Shown one piece after another: positions 9,712-19,322 of a stretch of DNA of 64,000 bases. Location: the NCBI GenBank assembly GCA_900469615.1, contig UBYA01000006.1:62001-126000 (forward strand), written 5' to 3'. A program made the position numbers and the translations under genes. How positions within the stretch are numbered: position 1 is the stretch's first letter; the number at the start of each line of letters is the position of its first letter. The DNA comes from Hyphomicrobiales bacterium (GTDB taxonomy: Bacteria > Pseudomonadota > Alphaproteobacteria > Rhizobiales > Rhizobiaceae). A model generated the notes under the pieces. It was not told the DNA's origin and ran no database searches. It saw nothing but the letters and a program-made list of their open reading frames with translations.

Positions 9712-11064
9712 CTACCGTGGCGGCGTACCGTTGTCGGCAAGCACGTCGCCGATCAGATAGAGGGATCCGCCGATCAGAATACGCGGAGCGGGCAAGCCCG
9801 GCGTGGCGAGCGCGTTGATCGTGTCCAGCGCCTCGCCGACACTCGACATCGGCTCGGCGATAAGGCCGGCATCATAGGCGGCATTCGCCAGGATGACCGG
9901 ATCGATCATCGCTTCACTGCCACGGATCGGCACGCAGTAAACCTTTTCCGCAAGGCCGGCGAAGGCCTGGAAATAGCCGACCGGATCCTTCGTATTGATC
10001 ATGCCGGTGATCAGGAACAGCGGCCGCGGCCGGCGCTCCTCGAAGTTCGCCATAGCCTCGGCGATGACCTCGCCGGCACCGGGATTATGGCCGCCATCGA
10101 TCCAGATCTCGGCGCGCTCGGGTGCGCGCGCCACCAGCTCGCCTTCCGTCAGCCGCTGCAGGCGTCCCGGCCATTCGACCGAGGTCATCGCCTTTTCCAT
10201 CATCGCCTCGGTAACGACAAAACCGGCAGCCTTGACCGCACGGATGGCAGCAGCCGCATTGCCATATTGATGGCGGCCGGGCAGGCGCGGCAGCGGCAAG
10301 TCCGCCAGGCCGAATTCGTCCTGGTAAACCAGTTTGCCATATTCCTCATGGGCGGAAAAATCCTGCCCGAAAACCGCGGTCGGGCAGCGCAGCCGCTCGG
10401 CCGTCGATATCAGCACATCGAGCGCGGCATCGTAGTCCTGATGGCCGATGACGACCGGATGGCCTGATTTCATGATGCCCGCCTTTTCGGCGGCGATCAG
10501 TTCGACGCGATCGCCGAGATAGGGCTGGTGATCGAGCGAAATCGGCATGATGACCGAGGCGGCGGGGTCGGTAATGACGTTGGTGGCGTCGAAACGGCCG
10601 CCGAGGCCGACCTCGATGACGGCGACATCGGCCGAATGCTCGGCAAAGAGAAGGAAAGTCGCGGCCGTCAGGATTTCGAAGACAGTGATCTTCTGCCCGT
10701 CATTGGCCTTGGCGATGCGCCTCAGCACATCGGCGAATACGGCATCGTCGACAAGCTTGCCGCGGCCGCCCTTGACGCCGAGCCGATAGCGCTCGTGCCA
10801 ATTGACGAGGTGCGGCGAGGTATGGACATGCACGCTATGACCGTCGGCTTCGAGCAGGGCGCGGCAGAACGCCGTGACCGAGCCCTTGCCATTGGTGCCG
10901 GCGACATGGATCACCGGCGGCAATTTCGTGTGCGGATTGCCGAGGTTGTCGAGCAGCCGGGTTATTCTCTCCAAGGAGAGATCGAAGCCCTTGGGGTGCA
11001 GCCCCATGAGCTTCTCGATTTCCCGTGCTGCCTCGCTCATTGCGGATTGATCCATAGATGTCAT
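9712..11064 (-). CDS. folC: Bifunctional dihydrofolate synthase / folylpolyglutamate synthase
   Basis: A 450-residue Mur-ligase-family enzyme that adds glutamate to dihydropteroate and then further glutamates to folates. The ATP-binding loop HVAGTNGKGSV lies at residues 53-63, with THPHLVNWHERYRL-like substrate region (TSPHLVNWHERYR) and IEVGLGGRFDATNVI downstream, then SLDHQPYLG. The ATG at 11064 has GGAGGTGCGGG before it on the minus strand; a much longer frame upstream runs antisense-like through accD and is rejected. It is the last gene of trpF-trpB-trpA-accD-folC and starts 32 bp after accD, an order shared by many alphaproteobacteria. Confidence 0.94.
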   Translation of the reverse strand: MTSMDQSAMSEAAREIEKLMGLHPKGFDLSLERITRLLDNLGNPHTKLPPVIHVAGTNGKGSVTAFCRALLEADGHSVHVHTSPHLVNWHERYRLGVKGGRGKLVDDAVFADVLRRIAKANDGQKITVFEILTAATFLLFAEHSADVAVIEVGLGGRFDATNVITDPAASVIMPISLDHQPYLGDRVELIAAEKAGIMKSGHPVVIGHQDYDAALDVLISTAERLRCPTAVFGQDFSAHEEYGKLVYQDEFGLADLPLPRLPGRHQYGNAAAAIRAVKAAGFVVTEAMMEKAMTSVEWPGRLQRLTEGELVARAPERAEIWIDGGHNPGAGEVIAEAMANFEERRPRPLFLITGMINTKDPVGYFQAFAGLAEKVYCVPIRGSEAMIDPVILANAAYDAGLIAEPMSSVGEALDTINALATPGLPAPRILIGGSLYLIGDVLADNGTPPR

Positions 11065-11096
11065 CCCGCACCTCCGCCAGTCGGCAAACGATAAGG

Positions 11097-12008
11097 TCAG
11101 GCGCTCGCAGCCACCGGCAGCGCCGCACCATTCTTGTTCTTGATGGATACGTCGTTCGCGGGAGCCTTGGTCAGGATTTTCAGAAGCGTCGCCAGGGTGT
11201 CCGGAATGTCGTGACGCTTGACGACCATGTCCACCATGCCGTGCTCCAGCAGGTATTCCGACGTCTGGAAACCCTCCGGCAGCTTTTCGCGCAGCGTCTG
11301 CTCGATGACGCGCTTGCCGGCAAAGCCGATTTCGGCGCCGGGTTCGGCAAGATGGATATCGCCCAGCATGGCGTAGGAAGCCGTGACGCCGCCGGTCGTC
11401 GGGTTGGTCAGAACCACGACATAAGGCTGGCCCGCTTCCTTCAGCATGTCGACGGCAACGGTGGTACGCGGCAGCTGCATCAGCGACAGGATACCTTCCT
11501 GCATGCGTGCGCCGCCCGAAGCCGGGAACATGACCAGCGGGCATTTTTCGGCGATGGCACGCTCGAAAGCCTTCACGATGGCTTCGCCTGCGGCCATGCC
11601 GAGCGAGCCGCCGATGAAGTTGAATTCATGCACGACGGCCACGAGCTTCAGACCACGCACCTTGCCGAGACCGGCAAGGATCGTATCCTCCTGCTCGGTC
11701 TTGATGCGGCTGTCCTTCAGGCGATCGGTATATTTCTTCGAGTCACGGAATTTCAGCGGGTCCTGCGCCACCTTCGGCTGCGGCAGTGCTTCGTATTCAC
11801 CGTTGTCGAAGAGATCGGCAAGACGGGCCTTGGCCGGCATCTTCATGTGAAAACCGGATGCGGGGATGACCCACTTGTTCTCTTCCAGATCCTTGTGGAA
11901 GACCATTTCGCCCGTTTCCGGGCACTTGATCCAGAGATTCTCCGGAACCTCGCGACGGCCCAGCATGGAATTGATCCGCGGGCGGACGTAGTTCGTGATC
12001 CAGTTCAA
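11097..12008 (-). CDS. accD: Acetyl-CoA carboxylase carboxyltransferase subunit beta, lacking the zinc ribbon cysteines
   Basis: A 303-residue subunit that, with AccA, transfers the carboxyl group from biotin to acetyl-CoA in fatty acid synthesis. The crotonase-type core is clear ([35 protein letters not shown]). The N-terminal segment aligns with the E. coli zinc ribbon, but only Cys29 of the four ligands remains: the others are Thr32, Ile48 and Ser51 (WIKCPETGE ... [11 protein letters not shown]). The start codon is TTG at 12008, placed 7 bases after AGGAG and giving the usual MNWITNY N-terminus. It lies 108 bp after trpA, a gap that may hold its own promoter. Confidence 0.93.
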   Translation of the reverse strand: MNWITNYVRPRINSMLGRREVPENLWIKCPETGEMVFHKDLEENKWVIPASGFHMKMPAKARLADLFDNGEYEALPQPKVAQDPLKFRDSKKYTDRLKDSRIKTEQEDTILAGLGKVRGLKLVAVVHEFNFIGGSLGMAAGEAIVKAFERAIAEKCPLVMFPASGGARMQEGILSLMQLPRTTVAVDMLKEAGQPYVVVLTNPTTGGVTASYAMLGDIHLAEPGAEIGFAGKRVIEQTLREKLPEGFQTSEYLLEHGMVDMVVKRHDIPDTLATLLKILTKAPANDVSIKNKNGAALPVAASA

Positions 12009-12116
12009 TTCGAAACTCCTAATCGACCGAATTAATCGATATCCCAGTCGTCACCAAATGCCCATAGGCCTTTTCCTCAATCCGCAAGGGATTGCTGAAG
12101 GACCTATATGGGGAAA

Positions 12117-12956
12117 CTATTCGGCGGCAACAAGGCGGGCGGAACGGGTGCCTGTCGAAAGGCCGCGCACCAGCGTCGCCACGGCCTGGATGGTGTCGGC
12201 AGTCGCCTTGCCATCCTTGGTGAGGCTGGTGGCGATCTGGTTGACGATCGCGGTGCCGACGACCACGCCATCGGCAGACGCGCCGATCAGCTTGGCATGC
12301 TCGGCCGTCTTGACGCCGAAGCCGACGCAAACGGGCAGGTCGGTGTGCTGCTTTATGCGCTTGACCGCGCCCGAAACCAGCGATGGATCCGGCAGGGCCG
12401 AACCGGTGATGCCGTTCATCGAGACATAATAGACGAAGCCTGTCGTGTTCTTGAGAACCGTCGGCAAGCGCTTGTCGTCGGTGGTCGGCGTCGCCAGGCG
12501 GATGAAGTTGATGCCCTTGCGGATGGCCGGAATGCAAAGTTCGTCATCCATTTCCGGCGGCAGGTCGACGACGATCAGGCCATCGATACCGGCGGCAAGC
12601 GCATCGTCCAGGAACTCTTCGACGCCGTAGATGTAGATCGGATTGTAGTAGCCCATCATCACGATCGGCGTATCGGCATCCGTTTTGCGGAAATCGGCTG
12701 CGAGCTGCAACGTCTTCTTCAGCGTCTGGCCGGCTTTCAGGGCGCGCTGGCCGGCAAGCTGGATCGCCGGGCCGTCGGCCATGGGATCGGAAAAGGGCAT
12801 GCCGAGCTCGATGACGTCGGCGCCGGCTTCCGGCAGCGCCTTCATGATGCCGAGCGAGGTCTCGTAATCGGGATCGCCGCCCATGAAATAGGTGACGAGT
12901 GCCGGGCGGCCTTCAGCCTTCAAAGCGGCGAAGCGTTTGTCCATACGTGCGGTCAT
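12117..12956 (-). CDS. trpA: Tryptophan synthase alpha chain
   Basis: A 279-residue TIM-barrel enzyme that cleaves indole-3-glycerol phosphate to indole and glyceraldehyde-3-phosphate, passing indole through a tunnel to TrpB. The two catalytic acids are visible: Glu50 in [12 protein letters not shown] and Asp61 in ADGPAIQ. The phosphate-binding C-terminal part has [13 protein letters not shown] and [11 protein letters not shown]. Length is typical. It begins 10 bp after the trpB stop, so the two are translated from one message. Confidence 0.97.
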   Translation of the reverse strand: MTARMDKRFAALKAEGRPALVTYFMGGDPDYETSLGIMKALPEAGADVIELGMPFSDPMADGPAIQLAGQRALKAGQTLKKTLQLAADFRKTDADTPIVMMGYYNPIYIYGVEEFLDDALAAGIDGLIVVDLPPEMDDELCIPAIRKGINFIRLATPTTDDKRLPTVLKNTTGFVYYVSMNGITGSALPDPSLVSGAVKRIKQHTDLPVCVGFGVKTAEHAKLIGASADGVVVGTAIVNQIATSLTKDGKATADTIQAVATLVRGLSTGTRSARLVAAE

Positions 12957-12966
12957 GGCGTCTAAC

Positions 12967-14181
12967 TCACATTCCCAGAATCTTGCCGACGGTGAAGATA
13001 TCCTTGTCGCCGCGGCCGGAGAGGTTCATCAGGATGATCTCGTCCTTGCCCATCTTCGGGGCGCGCTTGATCACTTCGGCGAGCGCATGGCTCGGCTCGA
13101 GCGCCGGAATGATGCCTTCGAGGCGCGTCAGCGTCTGGAAGGCTTCCAGGGCCTCATGGTCCATGATCGGTACGTATTCGGCGCGGCCGATATCGTTCAG
13201 CCAGGAGTGTTCCGGGCCGATGCCGGGGTAATCGAGGCCGGCCGAAATCGAGTGGCCTTCCTTGATCTGGCCGTCGCCGTCCTGCAGCAGATAGGTGCGG
13301 TTGCCATGCAGCACGCCGGGCGAACCGGCGGTGATGGAGGCGCAATGCTCGTCGCCTTCAAGACCCTTGCCGCCGGCTTCGACGCCGACGATCTTGACGC
13401 TCTCGTCATCGAGGAAGGGATGGAAGATGCCGATGGCGTTCGAACCGCCGCCGACGGCCGCAATGACGAGATCCGGCAGGCGGCCTTCGGCCTCCAGGAT
13501 CTGGGCGCGGGCTTCGGTGCCGATCACCGCCTGGAAATCGCGAACCATTTCCGGATAGGGATGCGGGCCGGCGGCCGTGCCGATCAGGTAATAGGTGTCT
13601 TCGACATTGGTGACCCAGTCGCGGAGCGCTTCGTTCATCGCGTCCTTCAGCGTGCCGCTGCCGGCCGTCACCGGAATGACCTCGGCGCCCAGCAGCTTCA
13701 TGCGGAAGACGTTCGGCGCCTGGCGCTCGACATCGGTCGCGCCCATGTAGACGACGCAGGGGAGACCGAAGCGGGCGGCAACCGTCGCCGAGGCAACGCC
13801 ATGCTGGCCGGCGCCGGTTTCGGCGATGATGCGGGTCTTGCCCATGCGCTTGGCAAGCAGGATCTGGCCGATGCAATTGTTGATCTTGTGCGAGCCGGTG
13901 TGGTTCAGCTCTTCGCGCTTGAAATAGATCTTCGCGCCGCCAAGCTCTGCCGTCAGGCGCTCGGCAAAATAAAGCGGGCTCGGACGGCCGATATAATGCG
14001 TGCCGAGAGCCTTCAGCTCCGCCTGAAAGGCCGGATCGTCCTTCGCCTTCGCCCATTCCTCCTGCAGGTCCAGGATCAGCGGCATAAGCGTTTCGGCTAC
14101 GAAACGACCGCCATAAATGCCGAAACGACCATCCTCATCGGGGCCGGAGCGGAAGGAATTGGGTTTGGGCGTCTGGTTCAC
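12967..14181 (-). CDS. trpB: Tryptophan synthase beta chain
   Basis: A 404-residue PLP enzyme that joins indole and serine to make tryptophan. The Schiff-base lysine is Lys99 in [10 protein letters not shown], and GGGSNAIG is the phosphate-binding loop; GAGQHGVA is the substrate carboxylate loop containing the catalytic Glu just before it. The start is GTG at 14181, giving [10 protein letters not shown]; it overlaps the trpF stop as GTGA, so translation is coupled. Part of the trpF-trpB-trpA order usual in alphaproteobacteria, with the earlier trp genes elsewhere. Confidence 0.97.
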   Translation of the reverse strand: MNQTPKPNSFRSGPDEDGRFGIYGGRFVAETLMPLILDLQEEWAKAKDDPAFQAELKALGTHYIGRPSPLYFAERLTAELGGAKIYFKREELNHTGSHKINNCIGQILLAKRMGKTRIIAETGAGQHGVASATVAARFGLPCVVYMGATDVERQAPNVFRMKLLGAEVIPVTAGSGTLKDAMNEALRDWVTNVEDTYYLIGTAAGPHPYPEMVRDFQAVIGTEARAQILEAEGRLPDLVIAAVGGGSNAIGIFHPFLDDESVKIVGVEAGGKGLEGDEHCASITAGSPGVLHGNRTYLLQDGDGQIKEGHSISAGLDYPGIGPEHSWLNDIGRAEYVPIMDHEALEAFQTLTRLEGIIPALEPSHALAEVIKRAPKMGKDEIILMNLSGRGDKDIFTVGKILGM

Positions 14182-14852
14182 TTTCTACTCCCTGCTGCCG
14201 GTTCCGGCAGACATGCTTCTGCAAAAGCGTCGAAAAACTGGTCGATCTTGCCTAGATCCTTCACGCCCGGCGCACTTTCGATGGCGGAGGAAAGATCGAT
14301 GCCGCTGGCCTTGGTGGAGGCCAGCGCCTCGGCGACATTGTCCTTGTTGACACCGCCCGACAGCATGTAGTCGACCCGATCGTCTACCCAGCTCATCAGG
14401 CTCCAGTCGAAGGACACGCCGTTTCCGCCCGGCAGCTCGGAGCCCGCCGGCGGCTTGGCATCGAACAGGAAGCGGTCGGCAATGCCGATATAGGATTCCA
14501 CCCGCTTCAGATCGTCGGCCTCGCGCACGGACATGGCTTTCATGACAGGCACATTATGCACCGCCTTGATGGTCAGCACACGCTCCGGGCTTTCATTGCC
14601 GTGGAGCTGCAGCATATCCGGCTTCACCAGCGACATGATCTCGTCGAGATCGTCATTGCTGGGATTGACCGTTACCGCAACGATCTTCGCCTTGCCGCGC
14701 ACGCGCTCCGCCAGCTGGCCGGCAAGATCCGGCTCGATATAGCGCGGGCTCTTTTCAAAGAAGATGAAGCCGATATGGGTAGCGCCGCGCTCAAGAGCGC
14801 GATCCACCGCTTCCGGCGTCTTCAGACCGCAAATTTTGACATCGGGGTTCAT
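14178..14852 (-). CDS. trpF: Phosphoribosylanthranilate isomerase
   Basis: A 224-residue TIM barrel that converts phosphoribosylanthranilate to the carboxyphenylamino-deoxyribulose phosphate intermediate of tryptophan synthesis. The N-terminal [10 protein letters not shown] carries the catalytic Cys, and FLFDAKPP and [12 protein letters not shown] carry the catalytic Asp and phosphate-binding glycines. I chose the ATG at 14852 because it starts directly before KICGLK as in the family; an in-frame GTG 81 bp upstream would add unusual residues. No strong Shine-Dalgarno is visible before it. First gene of the trp operon here; a promoter should lie just upstream. Confidence 0.94.
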   Translation of the reverse strand: MNPDVKICGLKTPEAVDRALERGATHIGFIFFEKSPRYIEPDLAGQLAERVRGKAKIVAVTVNPSNDDLDEIMSLVKPDMLQLHGNESPERVLTIKAVHNVPVMKAMSVREADDLKRVESYIGIADRFLFDAKPPAGSELPGGNGVSFDWSLMSWVDDRVDYMLSGGVNKDNVAEALASTKASGIDLSSAIESAPGVKDLGKIDQFFDAFAEACLPEPAAGSRK

Positions 14853-14952
14853 GGCAGCGGAGTGACACGAAATTTCGAAAGAGTCGAGCCTAAAGGCGAC
14901 GCTGGCGGGATTTTTGCGTGGCTTCAGGACCACCGCGCACGAAATGAAGAGT

Positions 14953-15220
14953 GCCCCTCACCCCAGCCCTCTCCCCGTTTTGACGGGGATAGCGAGCGAC
15001 AGCGCCAAGCTCCATTGCCCCGGGGCCATCCTCGTCCTTCGAGGCTTCGCCCTACAGGCTCGCACCTCAGGATGAGGATGGAATAAGCAATGTCGCACTA
15101 AGTCGGCTCCGGCTGCATGAAGCCGGTTTCCGGTCAAAATGCCATTTTGCGCGGAAGATTAGCCCTCATGGTAAGGTGCGTAGGCTCCTCGAAGGAGCCG
15201 AAGCCTCGAACCACGAGGGC
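14953..15220. repeat. Mosaic intergenic repeat, copy B, in the 412-bp trpF/ygjP gap
   Basis: The gap 14853-15264 has no credible gene. It contains a CCCCTCACCCCAGCCCTCTC fragment with a CCCCGTTTTGACGGGG hairpin (14953-14988), then module 1 (15026-15081, CCATCCTCGTCCTTCGAGGC to CAGGATGAGGATGG) and module 2 (15162-15220, GCCCTCATGGTAAGG to CGAACCACGAGGGC with an internal GGCTCCTCGAAGGAGCC palindrome). The same two modules occur at 9518-9692 and, module 2 reversed, at 47977-48171. Confidence 0.75.
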
Positions 15221-15264
15221 GGATGATGGCATAGCCTCTTGTTTCGTCTATCGGGGCACGCCAC

Positions 15265-16026
15265 TCAATCGAAGTCGATTGCGTGCAGCTGGCTGCCGTG
15301 GCGCTTCAGCCAAGCCTTGGCCTCGTCCATATCGGGGCAGAGCTTGCGGCAGAGCGCCCAGAAGCGTGGGCCGTGGTTCATTTCCTTGAGATGCGCGACT
15401 TCGTGGGCGGCGAGGTAATCGATGACCAGCGGCGGCGCCATGACGATACGCCAGGAAAAGCTGAGGTTCCCCTGCGAGGAGCAGGAGCCCCAGCGGCTGC
15501 GGGTATCCTTCATGGTGATGGAAGCGACCGTGGCGCGGATCGTCTTGGCATGGACAGCAACGAGTTTTTCGAGATCGGCGCGGGCTTCCTTCTTCAGGAA
15601 AGTCGCGATGCGGCGGCCGGCATGTTCCGGCATGCCGCTGACGCGCAGCACCGGAACGCCTTCGACGACAATGGCTTCGGTGAGACCGCGCAGGCTGCCG
15701 GTATGCTCGATGCGGTGACGCACACCGCGCAGCAGAATTTCGGCACCGCTCCGGAGGCTGCTATCGGTCGCGAATTTCGCGAGCTTCGTCAGCAGCCAGC
15801 CCTGATGCCGGTCGAGAAAGGCATTGATCTCGCGGGCGGCCAGGCCGCGCGGTATGGTCATCTTCAGCGCCCTTCCGCCAGGCTCGATCCGGAGCGTGAT
15901 CCGCGTCGCCCGCTCGTGCTGGCGAATCGTCAGCGGCATCAACCGGCCAGCGACATCGAGGGTGCGCGTTTCCGGCGCAAGCGGCTTGGCTTGCGGTTTA
16001 CGGGATCTGGAGAGCAGCGGAAACAT
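15265..16026 (-). CDS. YgjP/SprT-like zinc metallopeptidase (DUF45, M48 family)
   Basis: A 253-residue protein with a C-terminal zinc-protease core. His208, Glu209 and His212 form the HEVAH motif in YLAAHEVAHLKEMNHGPRFW, and His218 is the likely third ligand. Upstream is the RSRWGSCSSQGNLSFSWR segment conserved in the family. No signal peptide or membrane segment, so it is cytosolic. The family is annotated M48 metallopeptidase or DUF45; the substrate is unknown in rhizobia. The ATG at 16026 is the first in frame and gives a full family length. It is flanked by a repeat-bearing gap downstream and a terminator of the next gene upstream. Confidence 0.88.
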   Translation of the reverse strand: MFPLLSRSRKPQAKPLAPETRTLDVAGRLMPLTIRQHERATRITLRIEPGGRALKMTIPRGLAAREINAFLDRHQGWLLTKLAKFATDSSLRSGAEILLRGVRHRIEHTGSLRGLTEAIVVEGVPVLRVSGMPEHAGRRIATFLKKEARADLEKLVAVHAKTIRATVASITMKDTRSRWGSCSSQGNLSFSWRIVMAPPLVIDYLAAHEVAHLKEMNHGPRFWALCRKLCPDMDEAKAWLKRHGSQLHAIDFD

Positions 16027-16064
16027 GACGGCAGTTTTATATGATTCGCGGTCGATTCTGGCAA

Positions 16065-16093
16065 AGAAAAACCGGCATCGGTCGATGCCGGTT
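16065..16093 (-). terminator. Terminator of the DUF2852 gene
   Basis: The inverted repeat AACCGGCAT / ATGCCGGTT around CGGTCG is followed on the minus strand by TTTTTCTTT. It lies about 36 bp after the DUF2852 stop. Confidence 0.82.
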
Positions 16094-16128
16094 TCGATTA
16101 TATGCGATGGCGACCGTCACGGCGGCCG

Positions 16129-16569
16129 TCAAGGAGTCTGGAACTCCGCAGTCGGCCCGCTATTGTCGTTGCGCTTGACGCTGTTGCGTTCGCGCATGAA
16201 ACGGTCGAACTCTTCCTGGTCCTTGGCGCGGCGCAGCTCGCGGGCATAGGTGTCGAACTCGGCGCGCATTTCGTCCAGCTTGCGGCGCTCCTCTTCGAGG
16301 CGCTCAAGCTCGGCCTTGCGCCAGTCGTCGAAAGCGACGTTGCCGGTCGCGGAGTAGGAATGGCGATGACGGTTGCGATGGCGGCCGCAGCCGGCAAACA
16401 TGCCGTCGGCCCTCTCGTTCACATCCCGCTTGAAGTCCCGCAAACGTTCCCCGAAGAGAATATAGGCGAGCATGGCAAAGCCGAGCGGCCAGAAGACCAC
16501 GAAGCCAAGCACCATGAGGGCAATAGTAGCCGGAGTCCAATCCGGGCGAAGCAATGCAGATTGGTTCAT
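16129..16569 (-). CDS. DUF2852 membrane protein
   Basis: A 146-residue small protein of a family found in alphaproteobacteria. One hydrophobic segment (about residues 12-38, TIALMVLGFVVFWPLGFAML) is followed by a basic linker rich in His and Arg (GRHRNRHRHS), then NVAFDDWRKAELERLEEERR and a charged coiled-coil-like helix ending RRAKDQEEFDRFMRERN, the family signature. The function is not known. I chose the ATG at 16569 because GAGGATACCTGAAA precedes it; a GTG 18 bp upstream is possible. It stands alone with its own terminator. Confidence 0.85.
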   Translation of the reverse strand: MNQSALLRPDWTPATIALMVLGFVVFWPLGFAMLAYILFGERLRDFKRDVNERADGMFAGCGRHRNRHRHSYSATGNVAFDDWRKAELERLEEERRKLDEMRAEFDTYARELRRAKDQEEFDRFMRERNSVKRNDNSGPTAEFQTP

Positions 16570-16849
16570 TTTCAGGTATCCTCGCACGGCGCATCGCCCC
16601 CCGACCGATACCGATCGACGGAAAGGCTCCTGCGCGGTTTTTAAAGCTCTACCTGCATCTCAGCGCGTTCCAAGGACGCGCGGCGCGGCAAACGGCCCGA
16701 TCTCTACGGTACCGCTGGAATCGAGATGGTAACCACTTCGTGAGGGTTCAATGGGACTGCGGGGCGGTTTCAGACAAGTGATTGAATTTGCCCGGATAAT
16801 TCAACAAAAGCTAATATTTTGCACCGACGGGAATTCGGGCTTTCCCGGA

Positions 16850-16878
16850 CATGATGGCGTCTTTCGAACGCCATCATG
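16850..16878. repeat. 11-bp inverted repeat between phaZ and DUF2852 genes
   Basis: CATGATGGCGT and ACGCCATCATG form a perfect 11-bp stem around a 7-base loop, 27 bp after the phaZ stop. It has no T-run on the minus strand, so it is at best an atypical terminator or an mRNA 3' stabilising hairpin. In the rest of the 335-bp gap (16570-16904) I see no gene; it is relatively AT-rich around 16780-16820 and should hold the DUF2852 promoter. Confidence 0.6.
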
Positions 16879-16904
16879 CCTTATCCTTCATTTCTTGAAC
16901 GTCT

Positions 16905-18182
16905 TCAGGCCGATTTGCCGCCCTTGATGACCCGCTTGACGACCGGCCTGCCGGTGCGGGCATGCTCGCGCGTGAAGGCCAGAATGCGCGGCGCAATCTC
17001 GCGGCGGAAGCGCGAACCGTTGAAGACGCCGTAATGGCCGACATCCGGCTGCAGATAATGCATGCGCATATGGTCGGGGATATTGGTGCAGATGGTCTGC
17101 GCCGCATGCGTCTGGCCGACGCCGGAGATATCGTCGTTTTCGCCTTCAACGGTCAAAAGCGCGACATTGCGGATGGCCGAGGGATCGACGCGTTCGCCGC
17201 GGTGCATGAGTTCGCCCTTGGGCAAGGCGTGCCTGATGAATACCTGATCGACCGTCTGCAGATAGAATTCCGCGGTCAGATCCATGACGGCCAGATATTC
17301 GTCGTAGAAATCGCGGTGCTTTTCGGCCGGCTCGCCATCGTTCTTGACGAGATGCACGAAGAAATCCTTGTGGGCGATCATGTGGCGGTCGAGGTTCATC
17401 GACATGAAGCCGGACAGCTGCAGGAAACCGGGATAGACCGGCCGCATGAAGCCCGGCTGCGGCCACGGCACGTTCATGATGACATTGTCGGCAAACCATT
17501 CCAGCGGCTTTTCCTTGGCGAGCTGGTTGACGGCGGTCGGGTTGATGCGGGTGTCGATCGGTCCGCCCATCAGCGTCATCGACGAGGGCGCCAGACGGTC
17601 GCCCGCCGCTTCCATCACGGCAGCGGCGGCAAGCACCGGCACGGAGGGCTGACAGACGGCGACGACATGCGTATCGGGGCCAAGGTGATGCAGCATCCCA
17701 ATGACGTAGTCGATATAGTCCTCCAGATCGAAGGTGCCTTCCGTCATCGGCACCATGCGGGCATCGATCCAGTCGGTAATGTAGACATCGGCGCCCGGCA
17801 GCAGGGCCTCCACCGTGCCGCGCAGCAGCGTCGCATAGTGGCCGGACATTGGCGCGACGATCAGGATACGCGGATCGGCGCTATGGCCGGCGGGCAGGCT
17901 GCGCTCGAAATGGATGAGGTTGCAGAAAGGTTTCTTCCAGACGATCTTTTCATGCACCGAGACCTGCTTGCCCGCGATCTGCGTCGCGTGCAGCCCGAAT
18001 TCCGGCTTGCCATAGCGTCTGGTCGTGCGCTCGAAAACCTCGAGGCTCGCCGTCAAGGTGCGGCCGAACACCGTATGCGAAAGGGGATTAAGGGGATTGG
18101 CATAGGCCAGGCGCATCATGTCGGCTGCCGCGCGGAAAGGGGCGAGAGCGGCGTGATTGAGTTCGTAAAACTGATAAAACAT
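16905..18182 (-). CDS. phaZ: Intracellular polyhydroxyalkanoate depolymerase PhaZ
   Basis: A 425-residue alpha/beta-hydrolase that degrades native PHB granules in the cytosol. Family signatures are the N-terminus MFYQFYELNHAALAPFRAAA, the oxyanion region VAPMSGHYATLLRGTV, and VAVCQPSVPV, where Cys177 replaces serine as nucleophile as in intracellular PHB depolymerases. The C-terminal QPDVGHYGVFNGSRFR provides the catalytic His. No signal peptide, in line with an intracellular enzyme. The ATG at 18182 gives the family N-terminus; a start 66 bp further upstream would add 22 unlike residues. It indicates that the organism stores PHB, a rhizobial carbon reserve. Stands as a single gene. Confidence 0.94.
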   Translation of the reverse strand: MFYQFYELNHAALAPFRAAADMMRLAYANPLNPLSHTVFGRTLTASLEVFERTTRRYGKPEFGLHATQIAGKQVSVHEKIVWKKPFCNLIHFERSLPAGHSADPRILIVAPMSGHYATLLRGTVEALLPGADVYITDWIDARMVPMTEGTFDLEDYIDYVIGMLHHLGPDTHVVAVCQPSVPVLAAAAVMEAAGDRLAPSSMTLMGGPIDTRINPTAVNQLAKEKPLEWFADNVIMNVPWPQPGFMRPVYPGFLQLSGFMSMNLDRHMIAHKDFFVHLVKNDGEPAEKHRDFYDEYLAVMDLTAEFYLQTVDQVFIRHALPKGELMHRGERVDPSAIRNVALLTVEGENDDISGVGQTHAAQTICTNIPDHMRMHYLQPDVGHYGVFNGSRFRREIAPRILAFTREHARTGRPVVKRVIKGGKSA

Positions 18183-18405
18183 GGGGGCTTTACCTTTCGT
18201 GATGCGGGTATCTCGACCCCGCAAATCACCTGGATCATTGAAACGCACGCGCCTTGCGTGTCGCTGCCTTCACCGCGGCGCTCCTCCGGTCGCACTCGCA
18301 GCAGATGATCACGGCTCCTCGGGCACGATCCTCATCCTTTAAGCTCTTACTATCAGCCTAGCAGCTTTTGCTGCAGAGCAACATAAAAAGCGGCGGTTGT
18401 TTCCA

Positions 18406-18436
18406 TAAAAATGCCGGAGAATCGCTTCTCCGGCAT
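18406..18436 (-). terminator. Terminator of the FAH-family gene
   Basis: ATGCCGGAGAA / TTCTCCGGCAT form an 11-bp stem with a TCGC loop and TTTTTAT follows on the minus strand. It lies 44 bp after the FAH gene stop. The rest of 18183-18479 has no gene that I can support. Confidence 0.9.
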
Positions 18437-18479
18437 CAACAATGATCTCAAAAAGTTAAAGTTCCTGAGTCTCGGTGGC

Positions 18480-19322
18480 TCAGGCGTCGGCGAGGAAGGT
18501 CTGGCGCTGCGTGCCGAGGCCTTCCATGCCGAGTTCGACCACATCGCCCGGCTTCAGGTATTGCGGCGGCTTCATGCCCATGCCGACGCCGGGAGGCGTG
18601 CCTGTGGAGATGACGTCGCCCGGATGCAGCGACATGAACTGGCTGAGATAGGAAACCAGATAAGCAACGCCATAGACCATGGTCTTGGTCGAGCCGTTCT
18701 GCATCATCTTGCCATTGACCTTGAGCCACATGCCGAGATTCTGCGGATCGGCAATCTCGTCCCTGGTGACGAGCCAGGGGCCGATCGGACCGAAGGTGTC
18801 GCAGGACTTGCCCTTGGTCCACTGTCCCGAGCGCTCCGTCTGGAAAGCGCGTTCGGAAACGTCATGCGAGACGCAGTAGCCGGCGACGTAATCAAGCGCA
18901 TCGGCTTCGCTGACATATTTCGCGGTCTTGCCGATGACGACGCCGAGCTCGACCTCCCAGTCGGTCTTTTCCGAGCCGCGCGGGATCAGCACGTTATCGT
19001 TCGGGCCGACGATGGCCGAGCTGGCCTTCATGAAGATGATCGGCTCAGGCGGCACGGTGGCGCCGGTTTCGGCGGCATGATCGGAGAAATTGAGACCGAT
19101 GCAGATGAACTTGCCCGTGCCGGCAACGCAGGCGCCGAGACGGCCTTCCGGCAATTCGGGCAGGCTTTTGGGATCGAGGGCGGTGATCTTCGCCAGACCC
19201 GCGGGCGAAATGGCTTCGCCGCCGATATCGGCGACATGGGCGGAGAGATCGCGGATCTTGCCGTCGCTATCCAGAAGCGCCGGCTTTTCCTTGCCGACTT
19301 CGCCAACACGCAACAGTTTCAT
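18480..19322 (-). CDS. Fumarylacetoacetate hydrolase (FAH) family protein
   Basis: A 280-residue FAH-fold enzyme. Metal and substrate residues of the fold are in GLNFSDHAAETG, PIIFMKASSAIVGPND, DWEVELGVVIGK (two of the acidic metal ligands) and CVSHDVSERAFQ, ending with ISTGTPPGVGMG and LKPGDVVELGMEGLG. This subgroup is usually annotated 2-hydroxyhepta-2,4-diene-1,7-dioate isomerase, 2,4-diketo-3-deoxy-L-fuconate hydrolase or ureidoglycolate lyase; the sequence alone does not choose among these C-C cleaving or tautomerising activities. The neighbouring genes give no clear pathway. Single gene with its own terminator; the 132-bp upstream gap should hold the promoter. Confidence 0.85.
   Translation of the reverse strand: MKLLRVGEVGKEKPALLDSDGKIRDLSAHVADIGGEAISPAGLAKITALDPKSLPELPEGRLGACVAGTGKFICIGLNFSDHAAETGATVPPEPIIFMKASSAIVGPNDNVLIPRGSEKTDWEVELGVVIGKTAKYVSEADALDYVAGYCVSHDVSERAFQTERSGQWTKGKSCDTFGPIGPWLVTRDEIADPQNLGMWLKVNGKMMQNGSTKTMVYGVAYLVSYLSQFMSLHPGDVISTGTPPGVGMGMKPPQYLKPGDVVELGMEGLGTQRQTFLADA

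Noticed and set aside
11065..11544. 160-residue N-terminal extension of folC
   Set aside because: It would overlap accD on the same strand and has no family similarity; the ATG at 11064 has a strong ribosome-binding site.
9518..15220. Intergenic repeats as insertion sequences or a CRISPR array
   Set aside because: No transposase gene, no regular spacing and no unique spacers; the units are isolated palindromic modules.
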